DNA of 64,000 nt from Gp7-AA6 sp036001245 (GCA_036001245.1 DASYUL010000049.1:1-64000); one strand, 5' to 3'. Shown: positions 34,329-44,146, counted from the stretch's first letter. The notes: generated by a model not told the origin, from the letters alone. Numbers and translations are program-made.

Positions 34329-34715
34329 AGCTCTCCTTTTCCTCAAAGAAAATGAACCTGAAAGGGCGAATTAGTAGCACAGTGACGCACTTGTGACGAA
34401 CTCAGAAGTGGCAAGAAGAGTGCCACGGCCACGCGCATCTGCTGCCGTAGTATATTCTTTCAGATCAATAGGTTCCGTCCATTAACGGTATCTAAAAGTC
34501 GCCTAAAAATCCAATCGCTTGAATCGGACTCCAGCACGCCGGATGAATGCACGTTCTTGCGTGACCAACGGCACGGGAGCCTGTGCACGCGAATCGAGCC
34601 CGAGGACTTCGTCCCCTGTTCCGTGTGCCGTGTCCCGTGTCCCGTGTCGCGTGTTCCGAAATCGAAAGGCGGCCACGAAGACCCGCCTCTTGGAACTTGG
34701 ATTTGAAACTTGGAA
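34329..34715. other. 387-base intergenic region: A+T-rich promoter-like part and heptamer repeats
   Basis: The half next to receptor 3 contains the most A+T-rich patch nearby (34445-34520, with TATATT, TATCTAAAAG and CCTAAAAATCC). On the minus strand, GGAACC and TATACT stand about 16 bases apart, which could be a promoter. The other half is filled by heptamer arrays. No gene is seen. Confidence 0.4.
34611..34659. repeat. GTCCCGT heptamer tandem array (7 units)
   Basis: GTCCCCT, GTTCCGT, GTGCCGT, GTCCCGT, GTCCCGT, GTCGCGT, GTTCCGA in exact register. A second degenerate run of TGGAACT units (34691-34717) follows and reaches the stop codon of the second GWxTD gene. Confidence 0.8.
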
Positions 34716-36509
34716 CTATGGCTTTTTGGTGGTCTTCGTCTTCGTCTCGGTCTTCTTGACCGCCGCGCGCGCCGGCAGCGTCCCGTCGGCGTTCAGCACG
34801 ATGAAATCCTCCTTGCGCTCGATCCCCCTGAATGCCGCCGAATCTTTCGGCGCATTCAGGTCGCGGACCTGGATGCCGAACGTGTAGTAGCCGGGGTCGA
34901 AGCTCGCGAGCGGGATCTCGCTGCCTGACGCGAAGTAGCCGGGGCCGAGCTGCTGGAGGTCCGCGGGGCTCGTCAGCGGCTGGAAGGCGTTCTGCCCGTC
35001 GCGCAGCACCGTGATGCGGGTCATGATGCGCGGTTTGGGCTCGGCCGCGGCCGGCGCCGGTGCCGCCGAGGCACCCGGAGCCGTCGCGCCTGGAGTCGTC
35101 GCGCCCGGTGTCGTCGTCGCGGGAGCGGGCGCCGCAGTCGTTCCCGCGGGAGCCGCCGGCATGACCGGGTTGCGGACGGCGTAGAAGTACCAGAGGCTGT
35201 CTTCTTTCGCGAACTTGCGATCGCCTTTCGGCTCCACCTTGATCGGCTTTTCCATGCCGAACACGAAGGGATCCGTCGCCGCGGGCCGTTTGGTCAAGGG
35301 CGTCAGAGTGTTCGCGAGGATGAGCGGCGAAACTCCGAATCCGGCCGCGGCCGGTTCGAGCTTGAACGTCGTTGCCGACGTCGCGACCGGAGTCCCGGAC
35401 GCGGTGAAGAGCCCGAACGATCCCCGGTAGCTTCCCGCGGGAAGAGCGAGCGAGCGGTCGAACACCTTGTCGGTGCGATTTCCGCTCTTGACGTCCGTGA
35501 AGTTGACGTCTTCCCAGTAGGAGCCGACGGCCTGATTCGAGTCGTTCCAGACCACCCCTCCGAACTTCAGAGGCTCGCCCGCCTTCTCGGCGGGGACGTA
35601 GAACTGCAGCGCATAGAAGGGCTCACCAGTGATCGCCTGAAACTCGCCCCCGTAGAAGTGCGGGTCGCTCTTGTCCTTCGTGAGCGCTTCGAGCGCGCTG
35701 CGGACCGCCGCGGGAATCGCTGCGGGCGCCGCGGGTGCCGCGGCGGCAGGAGGAAGCGCGGCTGGGGCGGCCGGAGCCGCCGCGGGCGGCGGAGCAGCCG
35801 GAGGCGCTGCGACAGCGGGAGGAGCGGCCGCCGTCGATCCCGGGCCGGTCGCCGCCGGCGGGACGGCCGGGGCAACCGCGGCAACGCCGCCCGCGTTCAC
35901 GATCGACTTCTCGGCAATCTTCGCGATCGCCTTGTCGACCGCGCCCGCTCCCATGAGGTCATCGGTTCCCCGCTGTGGGTCGACGGTGATCCGAACGCGC
36001 ATCTCGCCCAGGCCGAGCGACGGATCGAACTTCTCCTTTGCGTACGTCCAGGTCTGGACGACGGCCGGGGAGCCCTCAAAGCTCGTCGAACGGGTGTCGA
36101 TCGCGGGCGCCGTCACTCCTCCCGTGTCGTCGACCGCGCGATCCCCCTGTGTGTGCTGCGACGAGACGCGGGAAGGAAGACCGAGCGTGACGAGCAGTTT
36201 CCCGCGGTTCGTTTCGGACCCGCGCTTGTTGCGCATCTTGAACTGTTCGTCGGCCGCGGCGATCCGCCGGTTGATCTCGTCGCGGAACTCGTTGGCCGAA
36301 GTCGCCGGGTTCGGATCACGCTTGCCCCAATACGCGACGATGAACTTCTCGGCTTCGTCGTCCGTCCGGACCTCCGACCAGGCCTGCTTCTCCGAAGGGG
36401 TCAGAAAGTACGCCTCGGCAGACTTGCCCCAGTCCTTGTACTTGGAGAGCTGCGCCAGGCCGATTGCGGCGAAGCCGAGGCCGACGACAGCGATAAGTGC
36501 TTTTTTCAC
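34716..36509 (-). CDS. GWxTD domain protein, copy 2, with Ala/Pro-rich linkers
   Basis: A 597-residue exported protein. The signal peptide KKALIAVVGLGFAAIGLAQ is followed by the GWxTD domain (residues 25-190) with DWGKSAEAYFLTPSEKQAW, AYWGKRDPNPATSANEF and VTLGLPSRVSSQ. Two long Ala/Pro stretches (about residues 215-270 and 460-500) separate beta domains. The last 100 residues parallel copy 1 (LQQLGPGYFASGSEIPLASF against LQQLAPGRYAFGYEIPLTGL), so the two are diverged paralogues. GGAGG precedes GTG 36509 by four bases. The Ala/Pro linkers suggest a protein that must span periplasm or surface distance. Function is unproven. Confidence 0.87.
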   Translation of the reverse strand: MKKALIAVVGLGFAAIGLAQLSKYKDWGKSAEAYFLTPSEKQAWSEVRTDDEAEKFIVAYWGKRDPNPATSANEFRDEINRRIAAADEQFKMRNKRGSETNRGKLLVTLGLPSRVSSQHTQGDRAVDDTGGVTAPAIDTRSTSFEGSPAVVQTWTYAKEKFDPSLGLGEMRVRITVDPQRGTDDLMGAGAVDKAIAKIAEKSIVNAGGVAAVAPAVPPAATGPGSTAAAPPAVAAPPAAPPPAAAPAAPAALPPAAAAPAAPAAIPAAVRSALEALTKDKSDPHFYGGEFQAITGEPFYALQFYVPAEKAGEPLKFGGVVWNDSNQAVGSYWEDVNFTDVKSGNRTDKVFDRSLALPAGSYRGSFGLFTASGTPVATSATTFKLEPAAAGFGVSPLILANTLTPLTKRPAATDPFVFGMEKPIKVEPKGDRKFAKEDSLWYFYAVRNPVMPAAPAGTTAAPAPATTTPGATTPGATAPGASAAPAPAAAEPKPRIMTRITVLRDGQNAFQPLTSPADLQQLGPGYFASGSEIPLASFDPGYYTFGIQVRDLNAPKDSAAFRGIERKEDFIVLNADGTLPARAAVKKTETKTKTTKKP

Positions 36510-36583
36510 AATCCCTCCTCGCATTCGACCGCGCATTCTAGTCCCGCGGCGACGGTACGAAACGAAAACCTGTCAAGGGCCTC

Positions 36584-36785
36584 TGTCATTCCGAGGAGCG
36601 AAGCGACGAGGGCACCGAGCGCCCTCTGGGGGGTGAGCTTGCGAACGCCCGCAGGGCACGACGCACCGAGCCTCGGCGCAGCCGAGGCGACAAGCCGCGG
36701 GTCCGCCCGCGGCTCACCGCCGTCGTCGAGACGGCGCTAATCTCTCCGCTCCGGGGGGGAGATCCTTCGCTTCGCTCAGGATGAC
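36584..36785 (+). repeat. 202-base multi-hairpin element, copy A, with TGTCATtCCGAG/CTCAGGATGAC ends
   Basis: Inverted ends (36584-36595 and 36775-36785) enclose a chain of hairpins: GAGGGC/GCCCTC (36608-36626), CCTCGGC-gca-GCCGAGG (36671-36687), CCGCGGG-tccg-CCCGCGG (36695-36712) and GCCGTC/GACGGC (36719-36735). Linkers CACCGAG, CGACAAG and CTCACCG match copy B at 25691-25778. It lies between the GWxTD gene and hspR. A further GACCGC/GCGGTC hairpin overlaps the hspR stop. Confidence 0.65.
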
Positions 36786-36795
36786 CGCTTCGCGG

Positions 36796-37164
36796 TCACT
36801 TCCTCATCAGCGCCGTCGTCGAAACCCGCGTGAGGGCGAGCGACCGGCCGTGTTCTCGCGCCTCGACTTCCTCTCGGAGAGCGGAGAGCACCTGCCGGAC
36901 CTCCCCCTGCATCTTCTCCATCCTCTCCTTCATGTGGAGGATGACCTCGACTCCGGCCAGGTTGACGCCGAGGTGCCGTGTCAGCGTCAGGATGATTTCG
37001 AGACGGTCGATCGTGTCCGGATCGTAGACGCGGGTATTTCCCTCGGTGCGCGTGGGCCGCAGGAGGCCTTCGCGCTCGTACATGCGCAGCGTCTGCGGGT
37101 GAATGCCGTACTTCTCGGAGATCGCCCCGATCCGGAGGCCGGCGTGACCGGGTGTCTTCTTCAT
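36796..37164 (-). CDS. hspR: MerR-family heat-shock repressor HspR
   Basis: A 122-residue MerR-type regulator. The winged-helix DNA-binding region reads LRIGAISEKYGIHPQTLRMYEREGLLRP, then TRVYDPDTIDRLEIILTLTRHLGVNLAGVEVIL, the HspR subfamily signature. A coiled helix with HMKERMEKMQGEVRQVLSAL follows. HspR represses chaperone operons with DnaK as co-repressor. Here it is the last gene of a dnaK-hsp20-hspR set, overlapping hsp20 by ATGA, which gives direct autoregulation if the dnaK promoter is the target. grpE and dnaJ, present in actinobacterial versions, are absent. Confidence 0.92.
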   Translation of the reverse strand: MKKTPGHAGLRIGAISEKYGIHPQTLRMYEREGLLRPTRTEGNTRVYDPDTIDRLEIILTLTRHLGVNLAGVEVILHMKERMEKMQGEVRQVLSALREEVEAREHGRSLALTRVSTTALMRK

Positions 37165-37610
37165 CGAGATTTTCTTTCCACCGGAATCGGCTGGGCCCGG
37201 TCGGTCTTGGGAGCGACCACGCGAAGGATCCCGGCCTTAAGGGTCGCCTTGATGCGCGACGAGTCGATCGTCGCGGGAACCGAGAAGTCGCGCGAAAAGT
37301 TGCCGTAAATGCGTTCCATGCGCACGAACTGCCGCGGCTCGACTCCCTCGTCGGAGCGGCGAACGCCGGAGACCCGCAGCTTTCCGTCGAGGGACTCGAG
37401 GTGGACGTCCTCGAGACGCACTCCCGGAAGCTCGACGGAGAGGATGACTTCCTCCGAGGTCTCGTAGACGTCCGCGGCGGGCGACCACAGCGCTGAGTCG
37501 AGCCCCTCGTCGGGAAACTCGGTGCGATGAATCGTCTCCTCGAAGAGGCGGTTCATCTTCTCCTGGATCGCGAAGAGATCCTGGAGCGAGCTCCAGCGGA
37601 AACCGCTCAT
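37161..37610 (-). CDS. small heat-shock protein, Hsp20/alpha-crystallin family
   Basis: A 149-residue ATP-independent holdase chaperone. The alpha-crystallin domain spans about residues 45-140: SPAADVYETSEEVILSVELPGV, VHLESLDGKLRVSGVRR, then the conserved FSRDFSVPATIDSSRIKATLKAGILRV, with the A-x-x-x-G-x-L motif (ATLKAGIL). The IPV at its C-terminus (QPIPVERK) matches the IXI/V tail used for oligomer assembly. It lies 53 bases downstream of dnaK and overlaps hspR by four bases. Confidence 0.94.
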   Translation of the reverse strand: MSGFRWSSLQDLFAIQEKMNRLFEETIHRTEFPDEGLDSALWSPAADVYETSEEVILSVELPGVRLEDVHLESLDGKLRVSGVRRSDEGVEPRQFVRMERIYGNFSRDFSVPATIDSSRIKATLKAGILRVVAPKTDRAQPIPVERKSR

Positions 37611-37616
37611 GACTGA

Positions 37617-37644
37617 GTTCTCAGTTCTTTGTTCTCAGTTCTCC
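37617..37644. repeat. GTTCTCA heptamer tandem array (4 copies)
   Basis: GTTCTCA, GTTCTTT, GTTCTCA, GTTCTCC in exact register, occupying most of the 53-base gap between dnaK and hsp20. It takes up the place where a ribosome site for hsp20 would lie. Confidence 0.8.
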
Positions 37645-37663
37645 GCCGTCGCGAAAATCACCC

Positions 37664-39580
<1,917 letters not shown>

Positions 39581-39613
39581 TTGCCTCTCCTAACCTGCAA
39601 CGAACGAAACCGG

Positions 39614-39642
39614 ATCATAAAATCTTAGCGTCCGGCTGTCAA
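39614..39642 (-). promoter_or_regulatory. dnaK promoter, TTGACA-17 bp-TATGAT
   Basis: On the minus strand a perfect -35 TTGACA (39637-39642) and a near-consensus -10 TATGAT (39614-39619) are 17 bp apart, about 34 bases upstream of the dnaK ATG. A half-site CTTGAGT (complement at 39672-39678) lies about 30 bases further upstream and matches one arm of the HAIR operator. The second arm is not found at the required distance. Confidence 0.75.
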
Positions 39643-39694
39643 GTTGGAGCCAGCAAATTCTAAGCCACTCAGACTCAAGTACCCTCTCATCGAA

Positions 39695-39738
39695 ACCTGG
39701 AACCTGGAGGCCTGGAACCCTAAAACCTGACTACCTGA
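39695..39738. repeat. degenerate ACCTGGA heptamer array
   Basis: ACCTGGA, ACCTGGA, GGCCTGGA, then ACCCTAAA and ACCTGAC/TACCTGAC units, partly out of register. It spans the end of the PATAN/pseudopilin gene, whose stop is at 39731, and lies upstream of the dnaK promoter. Confidence 0.6.
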
Positions 39739-40987
39739 CGACCTTCACTGCGGGCGGACGATCCGGCGTCGCAGCCGGAGATGAGCCCGCCGGCCGGATC
39801 TCGGCCACCGGGGCGAGCTGTCCCTCATGGGAGAGGTCGAGGTCGATCTCTCCCTTCGCAGTGCGGCCGTAGAGCGCGAACTTCCCGTCCTCGGGGCGAA
39901 GGATGTATCGGTAGAAGCGGCCGTACGGATCGCGCAGGGAGTTTTCGTCCAGGATCCCTTCGGCTGCGAGCTGCCCGATGGTCCGCGGATACCGGCCGGT
40001 CGAGCCGTAGTAGACGCGCACCGCCCGGCCCACAGCGAGGAGGCGGGCGAGTGAGTTCGCCTTCGCGAGATCACGCGCCGGCGGATTCTCCGAGATCGGA
40101 CGCAGAAACAGGTTCGCGGGATTGCGGGGCGCAAACGAGAGCGCGATCGCGAGAGCCGTGAGGACGGCCACCCAGGCAGCAGCGCCTGCGAGCGAGAGGC
40201 GCCGGCGGCGGACGGGCGCGGTCGCCGATGGGGTCTCGCGAATCTGCCCTTGCTCGATCACGCCCCGGTCGAGCAGGTCGGAGATTCCCTTCAGGACGTC
40301 GAGATCCGAGAGAAATGCCCGCTCGCGGATTTCGCCGACGGTGCGCTGCCCGTCGATCCACTTCCACGTCTCCGCTTCCCGCTTGGAGACCGCGATGCTC
40401 CCGCTTTCGTCCTCGTTGGACTGCGCGAGGAGGCGAAGGTCGTGAGCCTCCGGAGTGCGGCAGAAGACGAGCTCTTTCGACGGGATTTTCTGTTCCGCCG
40501 ACGGCAGCTCGTCGAAGACGCGGGCCGCCTCGAGCAGGATGGATTCGGTCTCGATCGGCGCGAAGACGTCGGGGTCGTGATCGATCATCGCCTGAGGGGC
40601 GAACCGGAAGCGACCATCCGTCCAGCCGAACGCCCCGAAGAGGATTCGATGGACCTGGAGCCGGGAGGCTTCGCGGAGATCCTCGGGACGCACGATCCCC
40701 TCGGCGAGAAGGAGCCGTCCGAGGCGTTCCTGCTTCCTCTTCTGGGCGTCGAGAGCGGCGTCGAGCGCCGCCTCGGAGAGCTTGCCCGCTTTCACCAGGA
40801 GAGTGCCCAGACGATTCTCGATGGGGGCGGAGCTCGATTCGACGGAGACGACCCGCCCCGTGAGCAGTCCGACGCTGATCGTGTCCTTCGGGCCTTCGAC
40901 CGTCAGAATACCGCTCTTTCGCTGCATCCCGAGCATCTGAAACACTTCGGTCAGCGCGAAGACGCGAAGGTTTCCGTCAAGGCTCAC
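39731..40987 (-). CDS. PATAN (DUF4388) protein with transmembrane helix and pseudopilin G-like C-terminus
   Basis: A 418-residue protein. Residues 1-150 are a PATAN/DUF4388 domain (LDGNLRVFALTEVFQMLGMQ, KSGILTVEG, TGRVVSVES), with a helical segment in the middle. Residues 195-245 resemble a winged helix (WKWIDGQRTVGEIRERAFLSDLDVLKGISDLLDRGVIEQ). One transmembrane helix (LAGAAAWVAVLTALAIALSF) is followed by a tail, ARLLAVGRAVRVYYGSTGRYPRT, then DENSLRDPYGRFYRYIL...FALYGR. That tail resembles the globular part of GspG-type major pseudopilins. Such a fusion hints at sensing tied to a pilus or secretion assembly, but that is inference. Its start overlaps the TPR gene by 11 bases. Confidence 0.8.
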   Translation of the reverse strand: MSLDGNLRVFALTEVFQMLGMQRKSGILTVEGPKDTISVGLLTGRVVSVESSSAPIENRLGTLLVKAGKLSEAALDAALDAQKRKQERLGRLLLAEGIVRPEDLREASRLQVHRILFGAFGWTDGRFRFAPQAMIDHDPDVFAPIETESILLEAARVFDELPSAEQKIPSKELVFCRTPEAHDLRLLAQSNEDESGSIAVSKREAETWKWIDGQRTVGEIRERAFLSDLDVLKGISDLLDRGVIEQGQIRETPSATAPVRRRRLSLAGAAAWVAVLTALAIALSFAPRNPANLFLRPISENPPARDLAKANSLARLLAVGRAVRVYYGSTGRYPRTIGQLAAEGILDENSLRDPYGRFYRYILRPEDGKFALYGRTAKGEIDLDLSHEGQLAPVAEIRPAGSSPAATPDRPPAVKVVR

Positions 40988-42752
40988 GGGTCGCCCTCCG
41001 CGCGCCGTTCAGCCCCAGGATCCAGAGGGCGAGCGCCCCGGTCGCGGCGGCAACCCGTCCGGGCAGCGACGCACTCGAAGGAGCGAGCGGCGCGAGATCG
41101 AACAGCCAGGGACCTCCGAACGCGAGCGCGAGTGCGAGAAAGAAAAGGAAGAGGAGCGTCAAGGCCGCCCACGGCCGGTTGGAGAGGAACCGGGGAAGTC
41201 CGGGCACGACCGCCGATCCGAGCCTCACCAGGTACCGCCGGCGGCGAGCGCGCCGTTCCGTCTCGTGGCGATCCTTCTCCCGCGTTTCCTCGTCGTTCTC
41301 ATCCTTGTGGAGGTATTGGCGGGCGCACCTTCCACAGAATTGAGTCGGCCCGGCGGACAGCTTGCAGCGGCGACAGAATGCACGCCCGCAGCGCGAGCAC
41401 TCGTTCGCCGTGCCGAGGCGGGACCGGATGGCGCCGAAGGTCCAGGCGACTGCGAGCGCTCCCCAGGGCGCCAGGCACCACGGAGAAAGAGCGAGCGCAA
41501 CTAGGGCCGGACGCGCGCCCGCGGGCCCGCGCTGCGAGGCGCGCTCGGCGACGGTCCGAGCCCGCTCCCGCGCATTACTGACCGGATAGGGCGCCGCCAC
41601 GACGCGATTCAACGACGGACGCGAAGACCACGAATCGACGTCCCGCCGGGAGATCGCGAGCGCCCGCGCGCGCGCAGACTCCTGTCCCTTGAAGTCGTAG
41701 ATCTCCGATCGGGCAAGGGAGAGGTTGAAGAAGGCTTCCGCGGATCCGGGATCGCGACGGGCGGCCTCCTCGTAATCGCTGATTGCCTGGCCATAGTCGC
41801 CCTCGAGGAAGCGGACGTTGCCCCGGTTGACGAGCGCGCGATAGTCCTTCGGATCCGCCTCGATCGCGCGACCGTAGGCGGCGAGCGCGCGCGAGTTGTC
41901 GCCCGCCCGTTCCGCGTACCGCCCAAGAAGGAACCAGGCGTCGGGTTGATCGGGAAACGCGGCCGCGATCGAGGCGACTCCGTCTTCGACGCTGAAGTCT
42001 TCGCGGCGCTCGGCGAGGTCCACCGCAGCGAGATAGATCGGTGAACGCCTCAGCAGATTCTCGCGCGCGATACCCTCGATCGCGATCGGAGCGATTCCCA
42101 GGACGGAGAGCGCGAAAGCGACCGCGAATCTCTCGCGCCGGGTCGAGTAGGCGAAAGCGAGGACCATCCAGTAAAGAAGCAGCCAGGCCGGGCCCAGAGT
42201 GAAAAAGAGCGGCAGGGCAATCAGGAGCAACGCGACCGGTTTCGCCGCGCGCGGGCCGAGCAGGCGCCCCGCGGTCTCTTTGAAATCGTGCCAGATCCGG
42301 CGGAAATACTTCAGGAACAGCCCGAGACCGGCGGCGATGGCGGCCGCGGCCAGGGCGGCGACGACCGCGAGCGCGAGCGAAGAAAAGAGCGAGAGCCGCG
42401 ATTCCGAGCTCGCGAGCAGGGTCGTCACCGCCGCCGGCCACGCGCTCGCCGCTTCGCGAAGGCGACCGCGGCGCGCGAGGAAGCCCGCCCGGGACGCCGC
42501 CGCATCGAAGCTCGAGTCGTCCAGCCGGATCGCCGCGCCGTACGCGAGTGCAGCTCCCCCGGTCCTCCCCGATCGCTCCGCCCGGCGGGCCACGTGGAGG
42601 GCGACGCGCGAATAGTCCGCGAGCCGCCGAACTCCGACCGAGCGCGCAACGCGCATCATTTCTTCCAGCTTCTGGCCCGCGCCCCGTTCGTCGTTCTCCT
42701 GGAAATCGTCGAGAAGCGCGAACCACTGCGATCGGTACTGCGCGCGAGTCAC
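40977..42752 (-). CDS. TPR-containing membrane protein with zinc-ribbon segment
   Basis: At least 591 residues. Order: a helical N-terminal region, two or three transmembrane helices (about residues 115-215), a TPR block (WFLLGRYAERAGDNSRALAA, YRALVNRGNVRFLEGDYGQA, EAFFNLSLARSE), further membrane segments, and a cysteine cluster CSRCGRAFCRRCKLS...FCGRCARQYLH able to bind two zinc ions. A basic stretch and two more helices follow. The annotated start is GTG 42752, but the frame is open upstream and encodes VGVLLLCAGALRAEPAPEP, a convincing signal peptide, with no ATG, GTG or TTG before it. The true start is therefore unclear. It sits between the DUF1844 and PATAN genes on one strand. Confidence 0.72.
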   Translation of the reverse strand: MTRAQYRSQWFALLDDFQENDERGAGQKLEEMMRVARSVGVRRLADYSRVALHVARRAERSGRTGGAALAYGAAIRLDDSSFDAAASRAGFLARRGRLREAASAWPAAVTTLLASSESRLSLFSSLALAVVAALAAAAIAAGLGLFLKYFRRIWHDFKETAGRLLGPRAAKPVALLLIALPLFFTLGPAWLLLYWMVLAFAYSTRRERFAVAFALSVLGIAPIAIEGIARENLLRRSPIYLAAVDLAERREDFSVEDGVASIAAAFPDQPDAWFLLGRYAERAGDNSRALAAYGRAIEADPKDYRALVNRGNVRFLEGDYGQAISDYEEAARRDPGSAEAFFNLSLARSEIYDFKGQESARARALAISRRDVDSWSSRPSLNRVVAAPYPVSNARERARTVAERASQRGPAGARPALVALALSPWCLAPWGALAVAWTFGAIRSRLGTANECSRCGRAFCRRCKLSAGPTQFCGRCARQYLHKDENDEETREKDRHETERRARRRRYLVRLGSAVVPGLPRFLSNRPWAALTLLFLFFLALALAFGGPWLFDLAPLAPSSASLPGRVAAATGALALWILGLNGARRATREP

Positions 42753-42846
42753 CGGAGGCGGGAGAGGGGAAACGCGCGGCTCGGGCGCCGGCTCCGCGCG
42801 AAGCGCGCCGGCGCAGAGGAGGAGGACGCCGACCGGTAGCTGCCGG

Positions 42847-43326
42847 CTACTTCGGAGCGCGGCCGACCTCCACGTACGCGAGGCGGAGCTCGTACAGGAC
42901 CCGCGAGAGCAGGTCGGACTCTTCGAAGGAGAGATTCCCCCGCGTCTTCTGCTCGAGGACGGCGAGCCAATCGATCATCTGTCGCGCAACCGCGAGGTCC
43001 CGGTGCCGAGAGCCGGCGGCGGGATCGGAGAGCAGGCCGAGCGCCGAGTAGGCGGTCGTCGCGAGCGAGCTCACGATTCGCGCAAAGTCGCTGCGGGGCT
43101 CGCCCGGCGCGGCGCCGGGCGGCTCGCTCCCGGCAGACGGTTCCGGCTCGGTCGCGCCAGAGGCCGATTCGCCGCGCGGCGTTTCGCTCGTCGCCTCGGC
43201 GGGAGCCGCCGCCCGCGGAGGTTCCGGGGCGGGCTCCTCGGGCTCGAAGTCGGGACGCAGCTCCCCCTCCGGAGTGAACATCCTCCGGTCGACGACGCGA
43301 ATGGGCTTGTCGTCTCCCTCGCTCAC
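42847..43326 (-). CDS. DUF1844 domain protein
   Basis: A 159-residue protein. Residues 1-75 are Pro/Glu/Ala-rich and disordered after a conserved-looking IRVVDRRMFTPEGELRPDF. Residues 78-155 form the DUF1844 domain: FARIVSSLATTAYSALGLLSDP, then DLAVARQMIDWLAVLEQKTRGNLSFEESDLLSRVLYELRLAYVE. The family is small, helical, and widespread in Acidobacteria and Deltaproteobacteria, without known function. The start is GTG 43326; a TAAAAT lies ten bases upstream. It is divergent from mazG across 55 bases. Confidence 0.85.
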   Translation of the reverse strand: MSEGDDKPIRVVDRRMFTPEGELRPDFEPEEPAPEPPRAAAPAEATSETPRGESASGATEPEPSAGSEPPGAAPGEPRSDFARIVSSLATTAYSALGLLSDPAAGSRHRDLAVARQMIDWLAVLEQKTRGNLSFEESDLLSRVLYELRLAYVEVGRAPK

Positions 43327-43369
43327 GTTTCGAGCGATTTTAGCCCCTTAGCCCGAGGAGAGCCGTCGC

Positions 43370-43375
43370 TATGAT
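43370..43375 (+). promoter_or_regulatory. TATGAT -10 box, six bases before the mazG GTG
   Basis: TATGAT-n6-GTG, the same spacing as at 1835, 19718 and 51873. A GAGGAG further upstream is too far away to be the ribosome site. The weak TTAGCC 16 bases upstream is the best -35 candidate. Confidence 0.45.
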
Positions 43376-43381
43376 TCGCGC

Positions 43382-44143
43382 GTGTCGGAAGAGCTTCTGC
43401 GCCTGGCCGAGCTCGTGGAGCGACTTCGGCGCGAATGCCCGTGGGATCGCGAGCAGACGCCCGAAACGCTTCGAACCTATCTCCTCGAAGAGTGCTACGA
43501 AGTTCTCGACGCGATCGACGGGGGTGTGCCGGCGGCGCTCGCCGACGAGCTGGGGGACCTTCTCTTCCAGGTCTTTTTTCTCGCGCGGATCGCGGAGGAG
43601 CGCGGCTGGTTCTCGATCGCCGACGTCGCCGGAGGGATCACGCGCAAGATGATCGAGCGCCACCCGCACGTATTCGCCGGCGCCCCGGCGTCGGACGCCG
43701 GGGACGTTCGCCGGGGCTGGGAGCGGCGCAAGGAGCGCAGCTCACGTGCCGGAGATCCGCTTGGAAGTCTCCCCGCTTCGCTTCCCGCGCTCGCCTCCGC
43801 CTATCGGATGACGTCGCGCGCGGCCGACCTCGGCTTCGACTGGGAGAGAGACGCCGACGTGGCGGCCAAGATCGAAGAGGAGCTCGCCGAGTGGCGCGAG
43901 GCAGAGCGGGCGGGTGACTCGCCGGCCGAGGAAAAGGAGATCGGCGATCTCCTCTTCTCGATCGTCAATCTCGCGCGCCGGCGCAGGATCGATCCGGAGA
44001 GCGCCCTCCGCAGCGCGCAGGCCCGATTTCGCGCGCGGTTCGCGAAGGTTGCCGAGCGCGCCCGCGAGTCAGGCCGAGCCGTCGGCGACATCAGCGCAGC
44101 GGAGCTGGACGAATACTGGGAGAAGGCGAAGGCCGAAGAATAG
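43382..44143 (+). CDS. mazG: nucleoside triphosphate pyrophosphohydrolase MazG
   Basis: A 253-residue all-alpha NTP pyrophosphatase with two MazG domains. The first shows ECPWDREQTPETLRTYLLEECYEVLDAI and ADELGDLLFQVFFLARIAEE, whose EExxE...ExxD residues bind magnesium. The second has IEEELAEWREAE and EKEIGDLLFSIVNLAR. It hydrolyses NTPs or dNTPs to the monophosphate and cleans non-canonical nucleotides. The start is GTG 43382. It converges on the YibQ-like gene, with a heptamer array filling the junction. Confidence 0.93.
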   Translation: MSEELLRLAELVERLRRECPWDREQTPETLRTYLLEECYEVLDAIDGGVPAALADELGDLLFQVFFLARIAEERGWFSIADVAGGITRKMIERHPHVFAGAPASDAGDVRRGWERRKERSSRAGDPLGSLPASLPALASAYRMTSRAADLGFDWERDADVAAKIEEELAEWREAERAGDSPAEEKEIGDLLFSIVNLARRRRIDPESALRSAQARFRARFAKVAERARESGRAVGDISAAELDEYWEKAKAEE

Positions 44144-44146
44144 AGA

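Noticed and set aside
34445..34520. A riboswitch upstream of TonB receptor 3 (cobalamin or TPP type)
   Set aside because: The A+T-rich leader lacks the conserved core motifs of known riboswitches; only a promoter-like pair is visible.
39658..39678. A complete HAIR operator (CTTGAGT-n7-ACTCAAG) upstream of dnaK
   Set aside because: The ACTCAAG arm is present but the partner arm at the required spacing does not match.
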